64,000 bases of DNA. It comes from Sulfitobacter maritimus (GTDB lineage Bacteria > Pseudomonadota > Alphaproteobacteria > Rhodobacterales > Rhodobacteraceae). The stretch lies in the NCBI RefSeq assembly GCF_013346665.1, contig NZ_JABVBB010000021.1, positions 620,001-684,000 on the forward strand, read 5' to 3'. The position numbers and the translations under genes were made by a program. Within the stretch, counting starts at the first letter, position 1. The number at the start of each line of letters is the position of its first letter. The notes below the pieces were generated by a model that saw only the letters and a list, made by a program, of their open reading frames with translations, ran no database searches and had not been told where the DNA came from. This document shows positions 7,161 to 16,533 of the stretch, in pieces.

Positions 7161-8595
7161 GGTGCCGGTGGTCCTGTCACGCGACGGCAGCCATGGCCCA
7201 GTGGTCCATGGGCTGAGCGCAGCGGCGCAAACGCGCGGGATCGAGGCAGGCGCACGGGTGGTCGACGTGCAGGCCATCCACCCCGATCTGCATGTCGAGC
7301 CCGCCGATCTGGAGGGCGACGAGGCGCTGATCCAACGACTGGTGCATTGGGCGCGGCGCTGGTGCCCTTGGACGGCGCGGGACGTGGACCATGGTCTGCT
7401 GCTCGACGTCACCGGCTGCACGCATCTCTTCGGCGGCGAGGCCGCGATGCTGCGCGACATCCGCAGCCGTTTCGCCCTGCAAGGGCTGACCGCACGCACC
7501 GCCATGGCCCCTACCCCCGGTGCGGCGCAGGCACTGGCGCGCTTCGGCTCCGGCGCGCAGATCTGCGGGGCCGAGGATCTGGCCGCCGCCCTCGCCCCCC
7601 TGCCCGTCGCCGCCCTGCGGCTGGATGCCCAGACCACACGGCTCTTGGACCGGCTCGGCCTCAAGACCATCGGCGCGCTGAGCGATCTGCCCCGCGCCGC
7701 GCTGATGCGCCGCTTCGCCAGCCTCAAGCCTGACCGCAACCCGCTGATCTTGCTCGACAAAGCGCTTGGCCAAGCCCCTGACCCGCTCAACGCCCCGCCG
7801 GACCATCGCCACTTCATGACCCGCAGCCGCCTGCCCGAGCCGGTGATCGACCCCGCCCCGCATCTGCCCGCGCTGGTCGAGGACCTCTGCACCCTTCTGG
7901 CCCGCGCCGAATTGGGCGCACGGCGACTGAGGCTCACGATCTACCGCATCGACGGCGATTGGCGCACCCTCGGCGTCGCCACGGCGCGGGCCAGCCGTGA
8001 CCCGGCGCATCTGCGCCGCCTCTTCGACGGCAAGCTAGAGAATATCGACAGCGGCTTCGGCTTTGACCTGCTGACGCTGGAGGCCACGGACAGCGAGCCG
8101 CTGCCGCTGATCCAAGACCACCTCGACGGCAAACGCGACCCTTCGGCGGATGTAGCAGGCCTACTCGACCGTCTGGCGGCCAAGCTCGGCAGCGACAAAG
8201 TGAGCTGGCCCGCGTGGCGCGAGACCCACAAACCCGAACGGGTGGAGCACCGCGTCGACGCCCTGCAAGGCACCCCCGCCGCTGCCCCCACCCTGCTGCG
8301 CGAGCGCCCGCTGCGCCTGCTCACCCCGCCCGAGGAGGTGCGCGTGATCTACGCCGTGCCCGAAGGCCCGCCCTCACAGTTCAACTGGCGCCGCGTCACC
8401 TATAAAACCACGCGCCACGCCGGCCCTGAGCGTATCGCCCCCGAATGGTGGCGCGACCGCCCCGGCACCCGGCTGCGCGATTATTACAAGGTGGAGGTCG
8501 AAGGCGGCCAGCGTTTCTGGCTTTACCGCGAGGGGGTGATCCACGATGGCCGCGGGGCCGAGCCGCGCTGGTTCCTGCATGGGCTCTTCGCCTGA
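7042..8595 (+). CDS. imuB: ImuB, Y-family polymerase-like mutasome protein
   Basis: 517-residue DinB-like protein lacking polymerase activity in characterised homologues; it bridges DnaE2 and the beta clamp during SOS mutagenesis. The start at 7042 is needed to include the conserved N-terminus RIVSVWFPMLTMERW. The family motif LLLDVTGCTHLFGGEAAMLR follows at about residues 117-136. The gene overlaps imuA by 119 bases and overlaps dnaE2 by one base (TGATG). Expected to be co-expressed from the LexA-controlled promoter before imuA. Confidence 0.9.
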   Translation: MTPTNAKAPAPRIVSVWFPMLTMERWRRVIAQYRSAPGDEVPVVLSRDGSHGPVVHGLSAAAQTRGIEAGARVVDVQAIHPDLHVEPADLEGDEALIQRLVHWARRWCPWTARDVDHGLLLDVTGCTHLFGGEAAMLRDIRSRFALQGLTARTAMAPTPGAAQALARFGSGAQICGAEDLAAALAPLPVAALRLDAQTTRLLDRLGLKTIGALSDLPRAALMRRFASLKPDRNPLILLDKALGQAPDPLNAPPDHRHFMTRSRLPEPVIDPAPHLPALVEDLCTLLARAELGARRLRLTIYRIDGDWRTLGVATARASRDPAHLRRLFDGKLENIDSGFGFDLLTLEATDSEPLPLIQDHLDGKRDPSADVAGLLDRLAAKLGSDKVSWPAWRETHKPERVEHRVDALQGTPAAAPTLLRERPLRLLTPPEEVRVIYAVPEGPPSQFNWRRVTYKTTRHAGPERIAPEWWRDRPGTRLRDYYKVEVEGGQRFWLYREGVIHDGRGAEPRWFLHGLFA

Positions 8596-11500
8596 TGCCC
8601 GAGCAAGAAGGACATAAGCGCCGCACACTGGGCGAAGACGGCTTCAGCCCGCCACCCCGGGCGGACTATGTGGAGTTCGGGCTGGCGAGTTGCTTTTCCT
8701 TTCTTCGCGCCGCCTCGGACGCCGTCGATCTGGTCGAAACGGCGCATCACCACGGCTATGACAGTATCGGCATCGCGGATCACAACACCCTCGCGGGCGT
8801 GGTGCGGATGCATGTGGAGGCCGAGAAGGCCCATATTCGCCCCCTGATCGGCGCGCGGCTGGTGCTGCTCTGTGGGACTGAACTCTTGGCCTACCCGCAG
8901 GACCGCGCCGCCTATGCGCGGCTCTCGACGCTGCTGTCGGCGGGCAAGATGCAATCGGTGGACGGGGAATGGCAGCAAAAGGGCGAGACCCATTTGACGC
9001 TTGAGATGCTGGCGCAACAGGCCGAAGGGCTGCATCTGATCGTCATGCCGCCCGAGAACCTCGACGTCTTTGCCGCCGGCCTGCCGCGGCTGGTCAAGGC
9101 CCTGCCGGACATGCGCTATGTGGGCGCGAGCTTCCTCTACCGCGGCGATGACCGGGCGCGGATCAACCGGCTGGATGCGCTGGCCCGCGCCCATGGTCTC
9201 AGGATCATGGCGACCAACGATGTGCTCTACCACGCGCGCCACCGGCGGCCCTTGCAGGACGTGATGGTGGCGATCCGCGAGGGCGTGATCGTGCCCAAGG
9301 CGGGCTATCTTCTGGCCGCCAATGCCGAGCGGCATCTGAAATCGCCTGAGGCGATGATGCGCCTCTTCGCCGACTGGCCCCATGCCATCGCCGAGACGCG
9401 GCGGCTGGCGGACCGCATCACCTTTCGCCTCACCGATCTGGCCTATGAATACCCGCATGAGATCGTCCCCGAGGGGAGCAGCCCGATGGAGGAACTCGCC
9501 CGCCTCACATGGGAGGGCGCTGCGCGGCGCTACCCGCAAGGCGTGCCCGAGGCGGTGAAAAAGACCATCGAGAAGGAATTCGCCCTGATCGAGTCCAAGA
9601 AGATCGCCCGCTACTTCCTGACCATCTATGACATCGTCCGCTTCGCCCGCGAGGAAGCACAGCCGCCGATCCTTTGCCAAGGGCGCGGCTCGGCGGCCAA
9701 TTCCGCGGTCTGCTTCTGCCTCGGCATCACCTCGGTCGACCCGGCGGTGCACAACCTGCTGTTCGAGCGTTTCTTGAGCGAAGAACGCGACGAACCGCCA
9801 GACATCGACGTGGATTTCGAGCATGAGCGGCGCGAGGAAGTCATCCAGTACATGTACGGCAAATACGGCCGCCACCGCGCCGGGCTCTGCGCCACGGTGA
9901 TCCACTACCGCCCGCGCTCGGCCATTCGCGAGGTCGGCAAGGCGATGGGGCTTTCCGAAGACGTGACCTCGAAACTTGCGGGCACGATCTGGGGCAGTTT
10001 CGAAGGTGAGATGGACGACTCCCGCGCCCGCGAGGCGGGGCTGGACCTGTCCGACCCCTACCTGCGCATGGTGCTGAAACTCGCCTCCCAAATGATCGGC
10101 ATGCCGCGGCACCTGAGCCAGCACGTCGGCGGCTTCATCCTGACCGAACGCCCCCTGACCGAGATCGTGCCCATCGGCAACGGCGCCATGCCCGAGCGCA
10201 GTTTCATCGAATGGGACAAGGATGATATCGACGCGCTGCAGATCTTTAAGGTCGATATTCTGGCGCTTGGCATGCTGACCTGCATCGCCAAATGCTTCGA
10301 CCTCATTGAGGCGCATTACGACCGTCCGCTGGAACTGGCCACGGTGCCGGTGGAGGATCACGAGGACGACGCTACGGGCCGCCCGACCTACGACATGCTC
10401 TGCCGGGGCGACAGCCTTGGCGTCTTTCAGGTCGAAAGCCGCGCGCAGATGGCGATGCTGCCGAAACTGCGCCCCCGCGTCTTTTACGATCTGGTGATCG
10501 AGGTCGCCATCGTCCGCCCCGGCCCGATCCAAGGCGACATGGTCCACCCCTATCTGCGCCGCCGTCAGGGGCTCGAAAGCGTCGTCTACCCCGCCCCCGG
10601 CCCGGCCTATCCGCAGGATGAACTCTTTAGCATCCTCAGCCGGACCCTGGGCGTGCCGATCTTTCAGGAACAGGCAATGAAAATCTCCATCGACGCGGCG
10701 CGCTTCTCGCCCGCCGAGGCCAACGAGCTGCGCAAGGCCATGGCCACCTTCCGCTCGCGCGGGACGATCGAGAAGCTGCAGGACAAGATGGTGGGCCGCA
10801 TGACCAAACGCGGCTATGATCCGGTGTTTGCGCAGCGTTGTTTTGACCAGATCAAGGGGTTCGGTGAATACGGCTTCCCCGAAAGCCATGCGGCGAGTTT
10901 TGCCAAGCTAGTCTATGTCTCGTCATGGATGAAATGCCACTACCCGGCGGCCTTCGCCTGCGCGCTGCTGAACTCGCAGCCGATGGGGTTTTATGCCCCG
11001 GCGCAGATCGTGCGCGACGCGCGGGAACATGATGTCGAAGTGCGCCCGGTGGACGTGAACCTCTCGGACTGGAACTGCACGTTGGAGCCTTGCGGCGACG
11101 GTTTTGCCCTACGGCTGGGGCTGCGCATGGTGGACGGGCTGCAGGAAAAGGCGGGCGCGCGGATCATGGACCGGCGCGAGACGCCTTACACGGATGTCGA
11201 AGACCTCAAGACCCGCGCCGGGCTGGATGCCAAGGCGATCCGCCAACTCGCCGTCGCCGACACGATGCACAGTATGGGGATCGACCGGCGGCAAGCGCTC
11301 TGGCAAGCCCAAGGGCTGCGTGACGCGCCTTCTCTGCCGATCTTTGACCATGCCGAGGCCGCGGCTCAGGGGCCGGAGCCGGAAGTCGCCCTGCCAGTGA
11401 TGCCGAAGGCCGAACAGGTGGTGGCCGATTACCAGACGCTGCGCCTGTCGCTCAAGGCGCATCCGATGTCTTTCTACCGCGCCAGCCTCGCCGCGCAGGG

Positions 11501-11924
11501 GTTTTCCTCGGCCCGGGATCTGGCGCGCATGGGCCACGGGCGGCAGGTGAAACTCGCCGGGCTGGTGCTGGTGCGCCAAAAACCCGGCAGCGCCAAGGGG
11601 GTGTGTTTCATCACGTTGGAAGATGAATGCGGCGTCGCCAACCTCGTGATCTGGCCGAATATGTTCAAGCTTTACCGCCCCACGATCATGGCCGCGCGGC
11701 TGCTGGTCGTGGAGGGGCGTGTGCAGACCGACGGGCGGGTGATCCATGTGGTGGCCGATAGGCTGGAGGACCGCTCTGACCGGCTCGCGGCGCTGTCCGA
11801 CGCGCCGATGCCCGGCATCACCACGCGGGGCGATCATCCGACCCATCCGCTGCCCGGTCAGGTGGCGATGCATAGCCATCCGCGCGACACCCGCGTGATC
11901 CCCAAGTCGCGAGATTTTCATTAA
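8595..11924 (+). CDS. dnaE2: Error-prone DNA polymerase III alpha subunit DnaE2
   Basis: 1109-residue C-family polymerase that carries out translesion synthesis with ImuA and ImuB. It begins at ATG 8595 overlapping the imuB stop. The N-terminal PHP domain is seen at about residues 20-100 (FLRAASDAVDLVETAHHHGY, IADHNTLAGV). The polymerase active site includes PDIDVDFEHERREE near residue 402, with KVDILALGML and ESHAASFAKLVYVSSWMK further on, and an OB-fold near the C-terminus (VKLAGLVLVRQKPGSAKGV). Length matches DnaE2 rather than the ~1160-residue replicative DnaE. Last gene of the SOS operon; no strong terminator is evident after it. Confidence 0.95.
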   Translation: MPEQEGHKRRTLGEDGFSPPPRADYVEFGLASCFSFLRAASDAVDLVETAHHHGYDSIGIADHNTLAGVVRMHVEAEKAHIRPLIGARLVLLCGTELLAYPQDRAAYARLSTLLSAGKMQSVDGEWQQKGETHLTLEMLAQQAEGLHLIVMPPENLDVFAAGLPRLVKALPDMRYVGASFLYRGDDRARINRLDALARAHGLRIMATNDVLYHARHRRPLQDVMVAIREGVIVPKAGYLLAANAERHLKSPEAMMRLFADWPHAIAETRRLADRITFRLTDLAYEYPHEIVPEGSSPMEELARLTWEGAARRYPQGVPEAVKKTIEKEFALIESKKIARYFLTIYDIVRFAREEAQPPILCQGRGSAANSAVCFCLGITSVDPAVHNLLFERFLSEERDEPPDIDVDFEHERREEVIQYMYGKYGRHRAGLCATVIHYRPRSAIREVGKAMGLSEDVTSKLAGTIWGSFEGEMDDSRAREAGLDLSDPYLRMVLKLASQMIGMPRHLSQHVGGFILTERPLTEIVPIGNGAMPERSFIEWDKDDIDALQIFKVDILALGMLTCIAKCFDLIEAHYDRPLELATVPVEDHEDDATGRPTYDMLCRGDSLGVFQVESRAQMAMLPKLRPRVFYDLVIEVAIVRPGPIQGDMVHPYLRRRQGLESVVYPAPGPAYPQDELFSILSRTLGVPIFQEQAMKISIDAARFSPAEANELRKAMATFRSRGTIEKLQDKMVGRMTKRGYDPVFAQRCFDQIKGFGEYGFPESHAASFAKLVYVSSWMKCHYPAAFACALLNSQPMGFYAPAQIVRDAREHDVEVRPVDVNLSDWNCTLEPCGDGFALRLGLRMVDGLQEKAGARIMDRRETPYTDVEDLKTRAGLDAKAIRQLAVADTMHSMGIDRRQALWQAQGLRDAPSLPIFDHAEAAAQGPEPEVALPVMPKAEQVVADYQTLRLSLKAHPMSFYRASLAAQGFSSARDLARMGHGRQVKLAGLVLVRQKPGSAKGVCFITLEDECGVANLVIWPNMFKLYRPTIMAARLLVVEGRVQTDGRVIHVVADRLEDRSDRLAALSDAPMPGITTRGDHPTHPLPGQVAMHSHPRDTRVIPKSRDFH

Positions 11925-12040
11925 TGAATCCTCATGTGATGCGTGAGGTTTGCACTGCAACCAACTGAATTACCTTAATAAGAAATAATTCCATTAACTG
12001 CTGTTGACCCTATGAACGCCCCTCGCTAGCCTGCCGGCAA

Positions 12041-12120
12041 TCCGTTGGGGTGCCGCAAGGCTGAGAGGTGAAAACCGACCCATCGAACCTGATCCGGGTC
12101 GTACCGGCGTAGGGAACGGA
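12041..12120 (+). ncRNA. TPP (thiamine pyrophosphate) riboswitch
   Basis: The conserved THI element is clear: GGGGTGCC, GCTGAGAGGTG, ACCC, GAACCTGATCCGGGT and TACCGGCGTAGGGAA occur in order. The closing P1 helix pairs TCCGTT (12041-12046) with AACGGA (12115-12120). It lies about 80 bases upstream of the thiD start, so it should repress the thiamine operon when TPP is abundant. The remaining leader to 12198 contains no long T-run, which fits control at translation initiation rather than at a terminator; that is inference. Confidence 0.95.
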
Positions 12121-12198
12121 AGCAAGCATCGGCCCTATGCGGCCCGTCGTTTATCCCGTATCCACACGCCCTTGGCCCATCTGACGAATGGGGGCCAT

Positions 12199-13002
12199 AT
12201 GGCGTTTCAAGCACTGACGATTGCGGGCTCTGACAGCGGCGGCGGGGCGGGGATTCAGGCCGATCTCAAGACCTTCAGCGCGCTTGACGTCTACGGGGCA
12301 AGCGTGCTCACTGCCGTGACCGCCCAGAACACCCGCGCGGTGACCGGGGTTGCGATGATCGCGCCTGCGATGATCCGTGCGCAGATGGCGGCGGTGTTCG
12401 ATGATCTGAAGATCAGCGCGGTCAAAATCGGGATGTTAGGCGATCCTGAAACAATCAATGCCGTGGCCGATGGGTTGGCGGGCTGCCCTGCGCCTGTCGT
12501 GCTCGACCCGGTGATGGTGGCGAAATCCGGCGATGCGCTGCTTTCGACCGAGGCGGTAGCGACCCTGCGCGACCGGATGTTGCCCCTCGCCCATGTGCTG
12601 ACGCCGAACCTGCCCGAGGCCGCTCGGCTGCTCGGCAAGCCGGAGGCCACAGACGAGGCCAGCATGTTGGAGCAAGGCCGCGCCCTGCTCTCTGCCGGTC
12701 CCGGCGCGGTGCTGATGAAGGGCGGGCATGGCAAGGGCGAAGTCTGCGTCGACCTGCTGATTACGGCAGAGGAAACCCTGCGTCTTGCCGCGCCACGCCA
12801 GCAGACCGCGAACACCCATGGCACCGGCTGCACGCTCTCTGCCGCCATTGCCGCGGGTCTGGCGCGGGGGCTGCCTTTGCCACAGGCGGTGGAAGCCGCC
12901 CATGCCTATCTGCAACGCGCCATTGCCGCAGCAAACACCCTCAACATCGGCAGCGGCCACGGCCCGGTGCACCATTTTCATGGCGTTTGGTCGCATGAGT
13001 GA
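12199..13002 (+). CDS. thiD: Hydroxymethylpyrimidine/phosphomethylpyrimidine kinase ThiD
   Basis: Phosphorylates HMP and HMP-phosphate to HMP-pyrophosphate, the pyrimidine half of thiamine. The 267-residue protein begins [20 protein letters not shown], the standard ThiD N-terminus; ATG at 12199 is chosen over 12172 for this reason and because GGGGG precedes it. The C-terminal ribokinase-type signature [18 protein letters not shown] is present. It is the first gene after the TPP riboswitch and overlaps thiO by 8 bases. Confidence 0.95.
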   Translation: MAFQALTIAGSDSGGGAGIQADLKTFSALDVYGASVLTAVTAQNTRAVTGVAMIAPAMIRAQMAAVFDDLKISAVKIGMLGDPETINAVADGLAGCPAPVVLDPVMVAKSGDALLSTEAVATLRDRMLPLAHVLTPNLPEAARLLGKPEATDEASMLEQGRALLSAGPGAVLMKGGHGKGEVCVDLLITAEETLRLAAPRQQTANTHGTGCTLSAAIAAGLARGLPLPQAVEAAHAYLQRAIAAANTLNIGSGHGPVHHFHGVWSHE

Positions 13003-13975
13003 CGTCACCATCATCGGCGCGGGCGTGGCAGGGCTCTGGGCCGCGCGGGCTTGTCTGGCGCAGGGGCTGCGGCCTCGGCTCATTGACCGCAAAGGCACGC
13101 CCGGGCCGCATGGCTGTTCGTGGTGGGCGGGCGGCATGCTGGCGCCCTTCTGCGAAGGGGCGCTGAGCGAGCCTGCGGTGGTAACACATGGTCGACGCGC
13201 CGCGGCGCTGTGGAGAGAGGTCACCGAGGTCACGCACAAGGGTACGCTGGTCCTCGCCCCCGAACGCGACCGCGCGGAATTGCAGCGCTTTGCCGCCCGG
13301 ACAGAAGGCCATAGCATCTGTGACGCCGAAGCCATCGCCACTCTTGAGCCCGACTTTGCCCCCCGCCACCGGCGCGGTTTGTTCTTTGCCGAAGAAGCGC
13401 ATCTGAACCCCCGCCAAGCGCTGCATGATCTGACCCAAACGCTCGCCGCACAGGGGGTGGAAATCGAGACCACATTTCTCGCCCCGTCGGAAATCGCAGG
13501 CCCGGCGATCGACTGCCGCGGCATGGCCGCCAGCGACGCTCTGCCCGGTCTGCGTGCCGTGCGCGGCGAGATGATCCTGCTGCGTGCACCAGAGATCACC
13601 CTCACCCGCCCGATCCGCCTGCTGCACCCGCGCCACCCGCTTTACGTGGTGCCGCGCGGTGACGGTATCTACATGCTCGGCGCCACCCAGATTGAGAGCG
13701 CGAGCCGCGCCAAAATAACCGCCCGCTCGGCGCTGGAATTGCTCTCGGCGGCCTATGCGCTCGACCCGCGTTTTGCCGAAGGCGAGATCATCGAGATGGG
13801 GGCCAACCTGCGCCCCGCATTCGCAAACAACCTGCCCGGCATCGTGCAACGTGGCACCACGCTGCACCTTAACGGTTTGTTTCGGCACGGGTTTCTCATG
13901 GCTCCGGCTTTGGCCGAACAGGCGGCAGAGTTTCTAGCAACAGCGGCAACGGGGGATCTATTCCGTGAAGATTGA
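12995..13975 (+). CDS. thiO: FAD-dependent glycine oxidase-type protein ThiO
   Basis: DAO-family flavoenzyme; in thiamine synthesis ThiO oxidises glycine to the imine (dehydroglycine) consumed by ThiG. The 326-residue protein opens with the FAD dinucleotide motif [14 protein letters not shown]. Position between thiD and thiS in a TPP-riboswitch operon makes ThiO the best call over other DAO members. Presence of ThiO rather than ThiH implies an oxygen-dependent route to the thiazole. It overlaps thiD by 8 and thiS by 11 bases. Confidence 0.9.
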   Translation: MSDVTIIGAGVAGLWAARACLAQGLRPRLIDRKGTPGPHGCSWWAGGMLAPFCEGALSEPAVVTHGRRAAALWREVTEVTHKGTLVLAPERDRAELQRFAARTEGHSICDAEAIATLEPDFAPRHRRGLFFAEEAHLNPRQALHDLTQTLAAQGVEIETTFLAPSEIAGPAIDCRGMAASDALPGLRAVRGEMILLRAPEITLTRPIRLLHPRHPLYVVPRGDGIYMLGATQIESASRAKITARSALELLSAAYALDPRFAEGEIIEMGANLRPAFANNLPGIVQRGTTLHLNGLFRHGFLMAPALAEQAAEFLATAATGDLFRED

Positions 13976-14162
13976 AGTGAATGGCGAGGCGCGTGAAGTC
14001 GCTGCCCCGCAGCTTGACGCGGCATTGGTAGAACTTGGTTGGGGCGCGGCGAAAGTCGCTACGGCGCTTAACGGCAGCTTTGTCCCGGCAGGTGCGCGGG
14101 GCGAGACCATGCTAAGCGATGGCGACAGGCTCGAAGTGCTCAGCGCCATGCAGGGGGGCTGA
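13965..14162 (+). CDS. thiS: Sulfur carrier protein ThiS
   Basis: 65-residue ubiquitin-fold sulfur carrier. The C-terminus ends in Gly-Gly (SAMQGG), which ThiF adenylates and which then carries the thiocarboxylate used by ThiG. Start is GTG at 13965, overlapping thiO. The upstream partner thiO and downstream thiG fit the usual thiO-thiS-thiG order. Confidence 0.93.
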   Translation: MKIEVNGEAREVAAPQLDAALVELGWGAAKVATALNGSFVPAGARGETMLSDGDRLEVLSAMQGG

Positions 14163-14165
14163 GCG

Positions 14166-14927
14166 ATGCGCGACTTCTACGGCGTTTCCCTGCCCCTGCC
14201 GCTGATGCTGGGCACCGCGCGCTACCCGTCGCCTGCGGTGATGGAAGCCGCCTTTCGTCAAAGCGCCGCACCGGTTGCCACCGTTTCGCTGCGCCGCGAA
14301 CAGGGGGCGGGACAGGCGTTTTGGGACATGGTGCGGGGCTTGGGCGTGCACCTGCTGCCCAACACCGCCGGCTGCCATTCGGCGCGCGAGGCAATCACCA
14401 CCGCGCAGATGGCGCGGGAGTATTTCGAGACAAATTGGATCAAGCTCGAAGTGATCGGCCATGCCGACACATTGCAACCCGATCCTTTCGGCCTTATCGA
14501 GGCTGCCGAAGTGCTCTGCGCCGATGGGTTCGAGGTCTTTCCCTATACCACCGAGGATCAGATCTTGGCCGCGCGGCTGGTCGATGCAGGCTGCCGGGTG
14601 CTGATGCCATGGGGCGCGCCGATTGGCTCGGGGCTGGGGCTGAACAACCTGCATGGGCTGCGCAGCCTACGCGCGGCCTTTCCAGATGTGGCGATGGTAA
14701 TCGACGCGGGCCTCGGCCTGCCCAGCCATGCCGCGCAGGCGTTGGAGATGGGGTTTGACGCGGTGCTGCTGAACACCGCCGTGGCCGAGGCCGAAGACCC
14801 CGCTGCCATGGCCGAGGCCTTCGCACTGGCCTGCCGCGCAGGCGCGCTCGCCGCCGCATCCGGCCCCATGGGCCAGCGCGACATGGCCGTGCCCTCCACC
14901 CCTGTGATCGGAAAGGCTTGGCTATGA
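14166..14927 (+). CDS. thiG: Thiazole synthase ThiG
   Basis: Forms the thiazole phosphate carboxylate from DXP, dehydroglycine and ThiS-thiocarboxylate. The 253-residue TIM-barrel protein has the substrate-binding lysine in [10 protein letters not shown] and the phosphate-binding [10 protein letters not shown] and [17 protein letters not shown] motifs. It begins three bases after thiS and overlaps thiE by four bases (ATGA). Confidence 0.96.
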   Translation: MRDFYGVSLPLPLMLGTARYPSPAVMEAAFRQSAAPVATVSLRREQGAGQAFWDMVRGLGVHLLPNTAGCHSAREAITTAQMAREYFETNWIKLEVIGHADTLQPDPFGLIEAAEVLCADGFEVFPYTTEDQILAARLVDAGCRVLMPWGAPIGSGLGLNNLHGLRSLRAAFPDVAMVIDAGLGLPSHAAQALEMGFDAVLLNTAVAEAEDPAAMAEAFALACRAGALAAASGPMGQRDMAVPSTPVIGKAWL

Positions 14928-15520
14928 CCCTCCCACGTTTTTATCCCATTTTCGACAGCGCTGCATGGATCGCGCGGGCGGTGCCTTTGGGCGTCAGGCT
15001 GGTGCAACTGCGCATCAAGGACGCGTCTCAAGACGTGCTGCGCCGGGAAATCACCACTGCTCTCGACCTCTGCCGCCAGCACGGAGCGATGCTCGTGGTG
15101 AATGATCACTGGGAACTGGCGATCGATCTGGGGGCTGATTGGCTGCATCTGGGCCAAGAGGATCTGGACACAGCCGACATCGTCGCAATCCGCCGGGTGG
15201 GGTTGAAGCTGGGCCTCTCGACCCATGACCACGCGGAGCTTGACCGTGCGCTGACTCTCGCCCCCGATTACATCGCGCTTGGTCCGGTTTATCCGACGAT
15301 CCTGAAAAAGATGAAATGGACCGAACAGGGGCTTGATCGGCTGACCGAATGGAAGGCGCGGATCGGGGACATCCCGCTTTGCGCCATTGGCGGGATGAGC
15401 GTCGCCCGTGCGCCCGGTGCCTTTGCCGCCGGAGCAGACACGGTGGCGGCGGTCACGGATATTACGCTGAATGCAGACCCCGAAGCGCGGATGCGCGAAT
15501 GGCTTAAGGTGACGGCATGA
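14924..15520 (+). CDS. thiE: Thiamine phosphate synthase ThiE
   Basis: Joins HMP-pyrophosphate and the thiazole phosphate to thiamine phosphate. The 198-residue TIM barrel shows [20 protein letters not shown] and [10 protein letters not shown], both typical of ThiE. ATG at 14924 overlaps the thiG stop as ATGA; a TTG two codons upstream is less likely. Overlaps thiF by four bases. Slightly shorter than most ThiE proteins (about 205-215). Confidence 0.93.
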   Translation: MTLPRFYPIFDSAAWIARAVPLGVRLVQLRIKDASQDVLRREITTALDLCRQHGAMLVVNDHWELAIDLGADWLHLGQEDLDTADIVAIRRVGLKLGLSTHDHAELDRALTLAPDYIALGPVYPTILKKMKWTEQGLDRLTEWKARIGDIPLCAIGGMSVARAPGAFAAGADTVAAVTDITLNADPEARMREWLKVTA

Positions 15521-16497
15521 GCCGCTATGCCCGCCAGACCATTCTGCCAGAGGTCGGCGCGGACGGACAAGCGCGGTTGGCGGCGGCGCGGGTCTTGGTC
15601 GTCGGTGCCGGGGCTTTGGCGGTGCCGGTGCTGCAATACCTCGTGGGGGCGGGGGTCGGTGTTAGGGCCGGTGTTGGGCAGATCACGCTGGTCGATGGTG
15701 ACGTGGTCGCGATCAGCAACCTGCACCGCCAGCCGCTCTACCGGATGAGCGATATTGACAGGCCCAAAGTCACCGCCGCGGCCGGAGCGATGGCGGCGCT
15801 GAACCCCGAAGTGACGGTCATGCCCCGCGCCGAATGGCTCACCCCCGCCAATGCACCCGCGTTGATGGCGGAATGTGACATCGTGCTCGACTGTGCAGAT
15901 ACCTTTGCCGCCAGCCTGACATTGTCGGACGCGGCGCGGGTGGCGGGCAAGCCACTGATCTCTGCCTCCGCGCTTGGACTGTCGGGCTATGTTGGCGGCT
16001 TCTGCGGGGCTGCCCCCTCTCTTCGCGCGGTTTTCCCTGACCTGCCACAGACGGCGGCCACCTGTGCCACGGCGGGTGTCTTGGGGCCGGTGGTGGGATT
16101 GATTGGCGCGGCGCAGACGCAGATGGCGCTTTCGGTATTGCTGGGGCTGTCGCCCTCGCCGCTCGGACAGTTGATGATCTGGGACGCCGCGAAGTGGCGC
16201 ATGTCAGGCTTCCGTTTTGACAGCGCGCCCGAGCCTGAAACGCACGCGCCTTTCATCGCCGAAAGCCAGATTACTTCGTCCGATCTGGTGATCGACCTGC
16301 GGGCCGAAGCCCCCGCCCCCTTTACCGCTCAGGCCTGCCATGTCCCGCCCGACGCGTTGGCGCAGCTGCCGCTGCCGCCTGATACGTCGCGTATCGTGCT
16401 CGCCTGCCGCACCGGTCTGCGCGCCCATCACGCGGCCACCGCCCTCCGCACCCGCTGGCCGGGCGAGATCGCCCTGCTCGCCCTGCCCGGTGCCTAA
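15517..16497 (+). CDS. thiF: ThiF/MoeB-type adenylyltransferase with C-terminal rhodanese-like segment
   Basis: E1-like enzyme that adenylates ThiS. The Rossmann motif (VVGAGALAVPVLQYL) and ATP-site residues (NLHRQPLYRMSDIDRPK) are present, as is the catalytic-cysteine region TCATAGVLGPVVG. The usual C-terminal Zn-binding CPVC pair is absent. Instead the last ~70 residues (from about 257) resemble a short rhodanese domain with VIDLRAEAP and the Cys loop VLACRTGLRAHHAATAL, which could deliver sulfur to ThiS. An AGVG-AGVG micro-repeat occurs in the first beta-alpha-beta unit. Could also serve MoaD; context favours ThiS. Confidence 0.88.
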   Translation: MSRYARQTILPEVGADGQARLAAARVLVVGAGALAVPVLQYLVGAGVGVRAGVGQITLVDGDVVAISNLHRQPLYRMSDIDRPKVTAAAGAMAALNPEVTVMPRAEWLTPANAPALMAECDIVLDCADTFAASLTLSDAARVAGKPLISASALGLSGYVGGFCGAAPSLRAVFPDLPQTAATCATAGVLGPVVGLIGAAQTQMALSVLLGLSPSPLGQLMIWDAAKWRMSGFRFDSAPEPETHAPFIAESQITSSDLVIDLRAEAPAPFTAQACHVPPDALAQLPLPPDTSRIVLACRTGLRAHHAATALRTRWPGEIALLALPGA

Positions 16498-16533
16498 CGC
16501 TTTCTCAAACACAGTGACTATTGGAGCCATCCC

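Noticed and set aside
8523-10889. 788-codon open frame on the minus strand opposite dnaE2
   Set aside because: Antisense to a firmly identified gene, His/Gln/Gly-rich composition typical of reverse-strand frames in high-GC DNA, and no recognisable domain.
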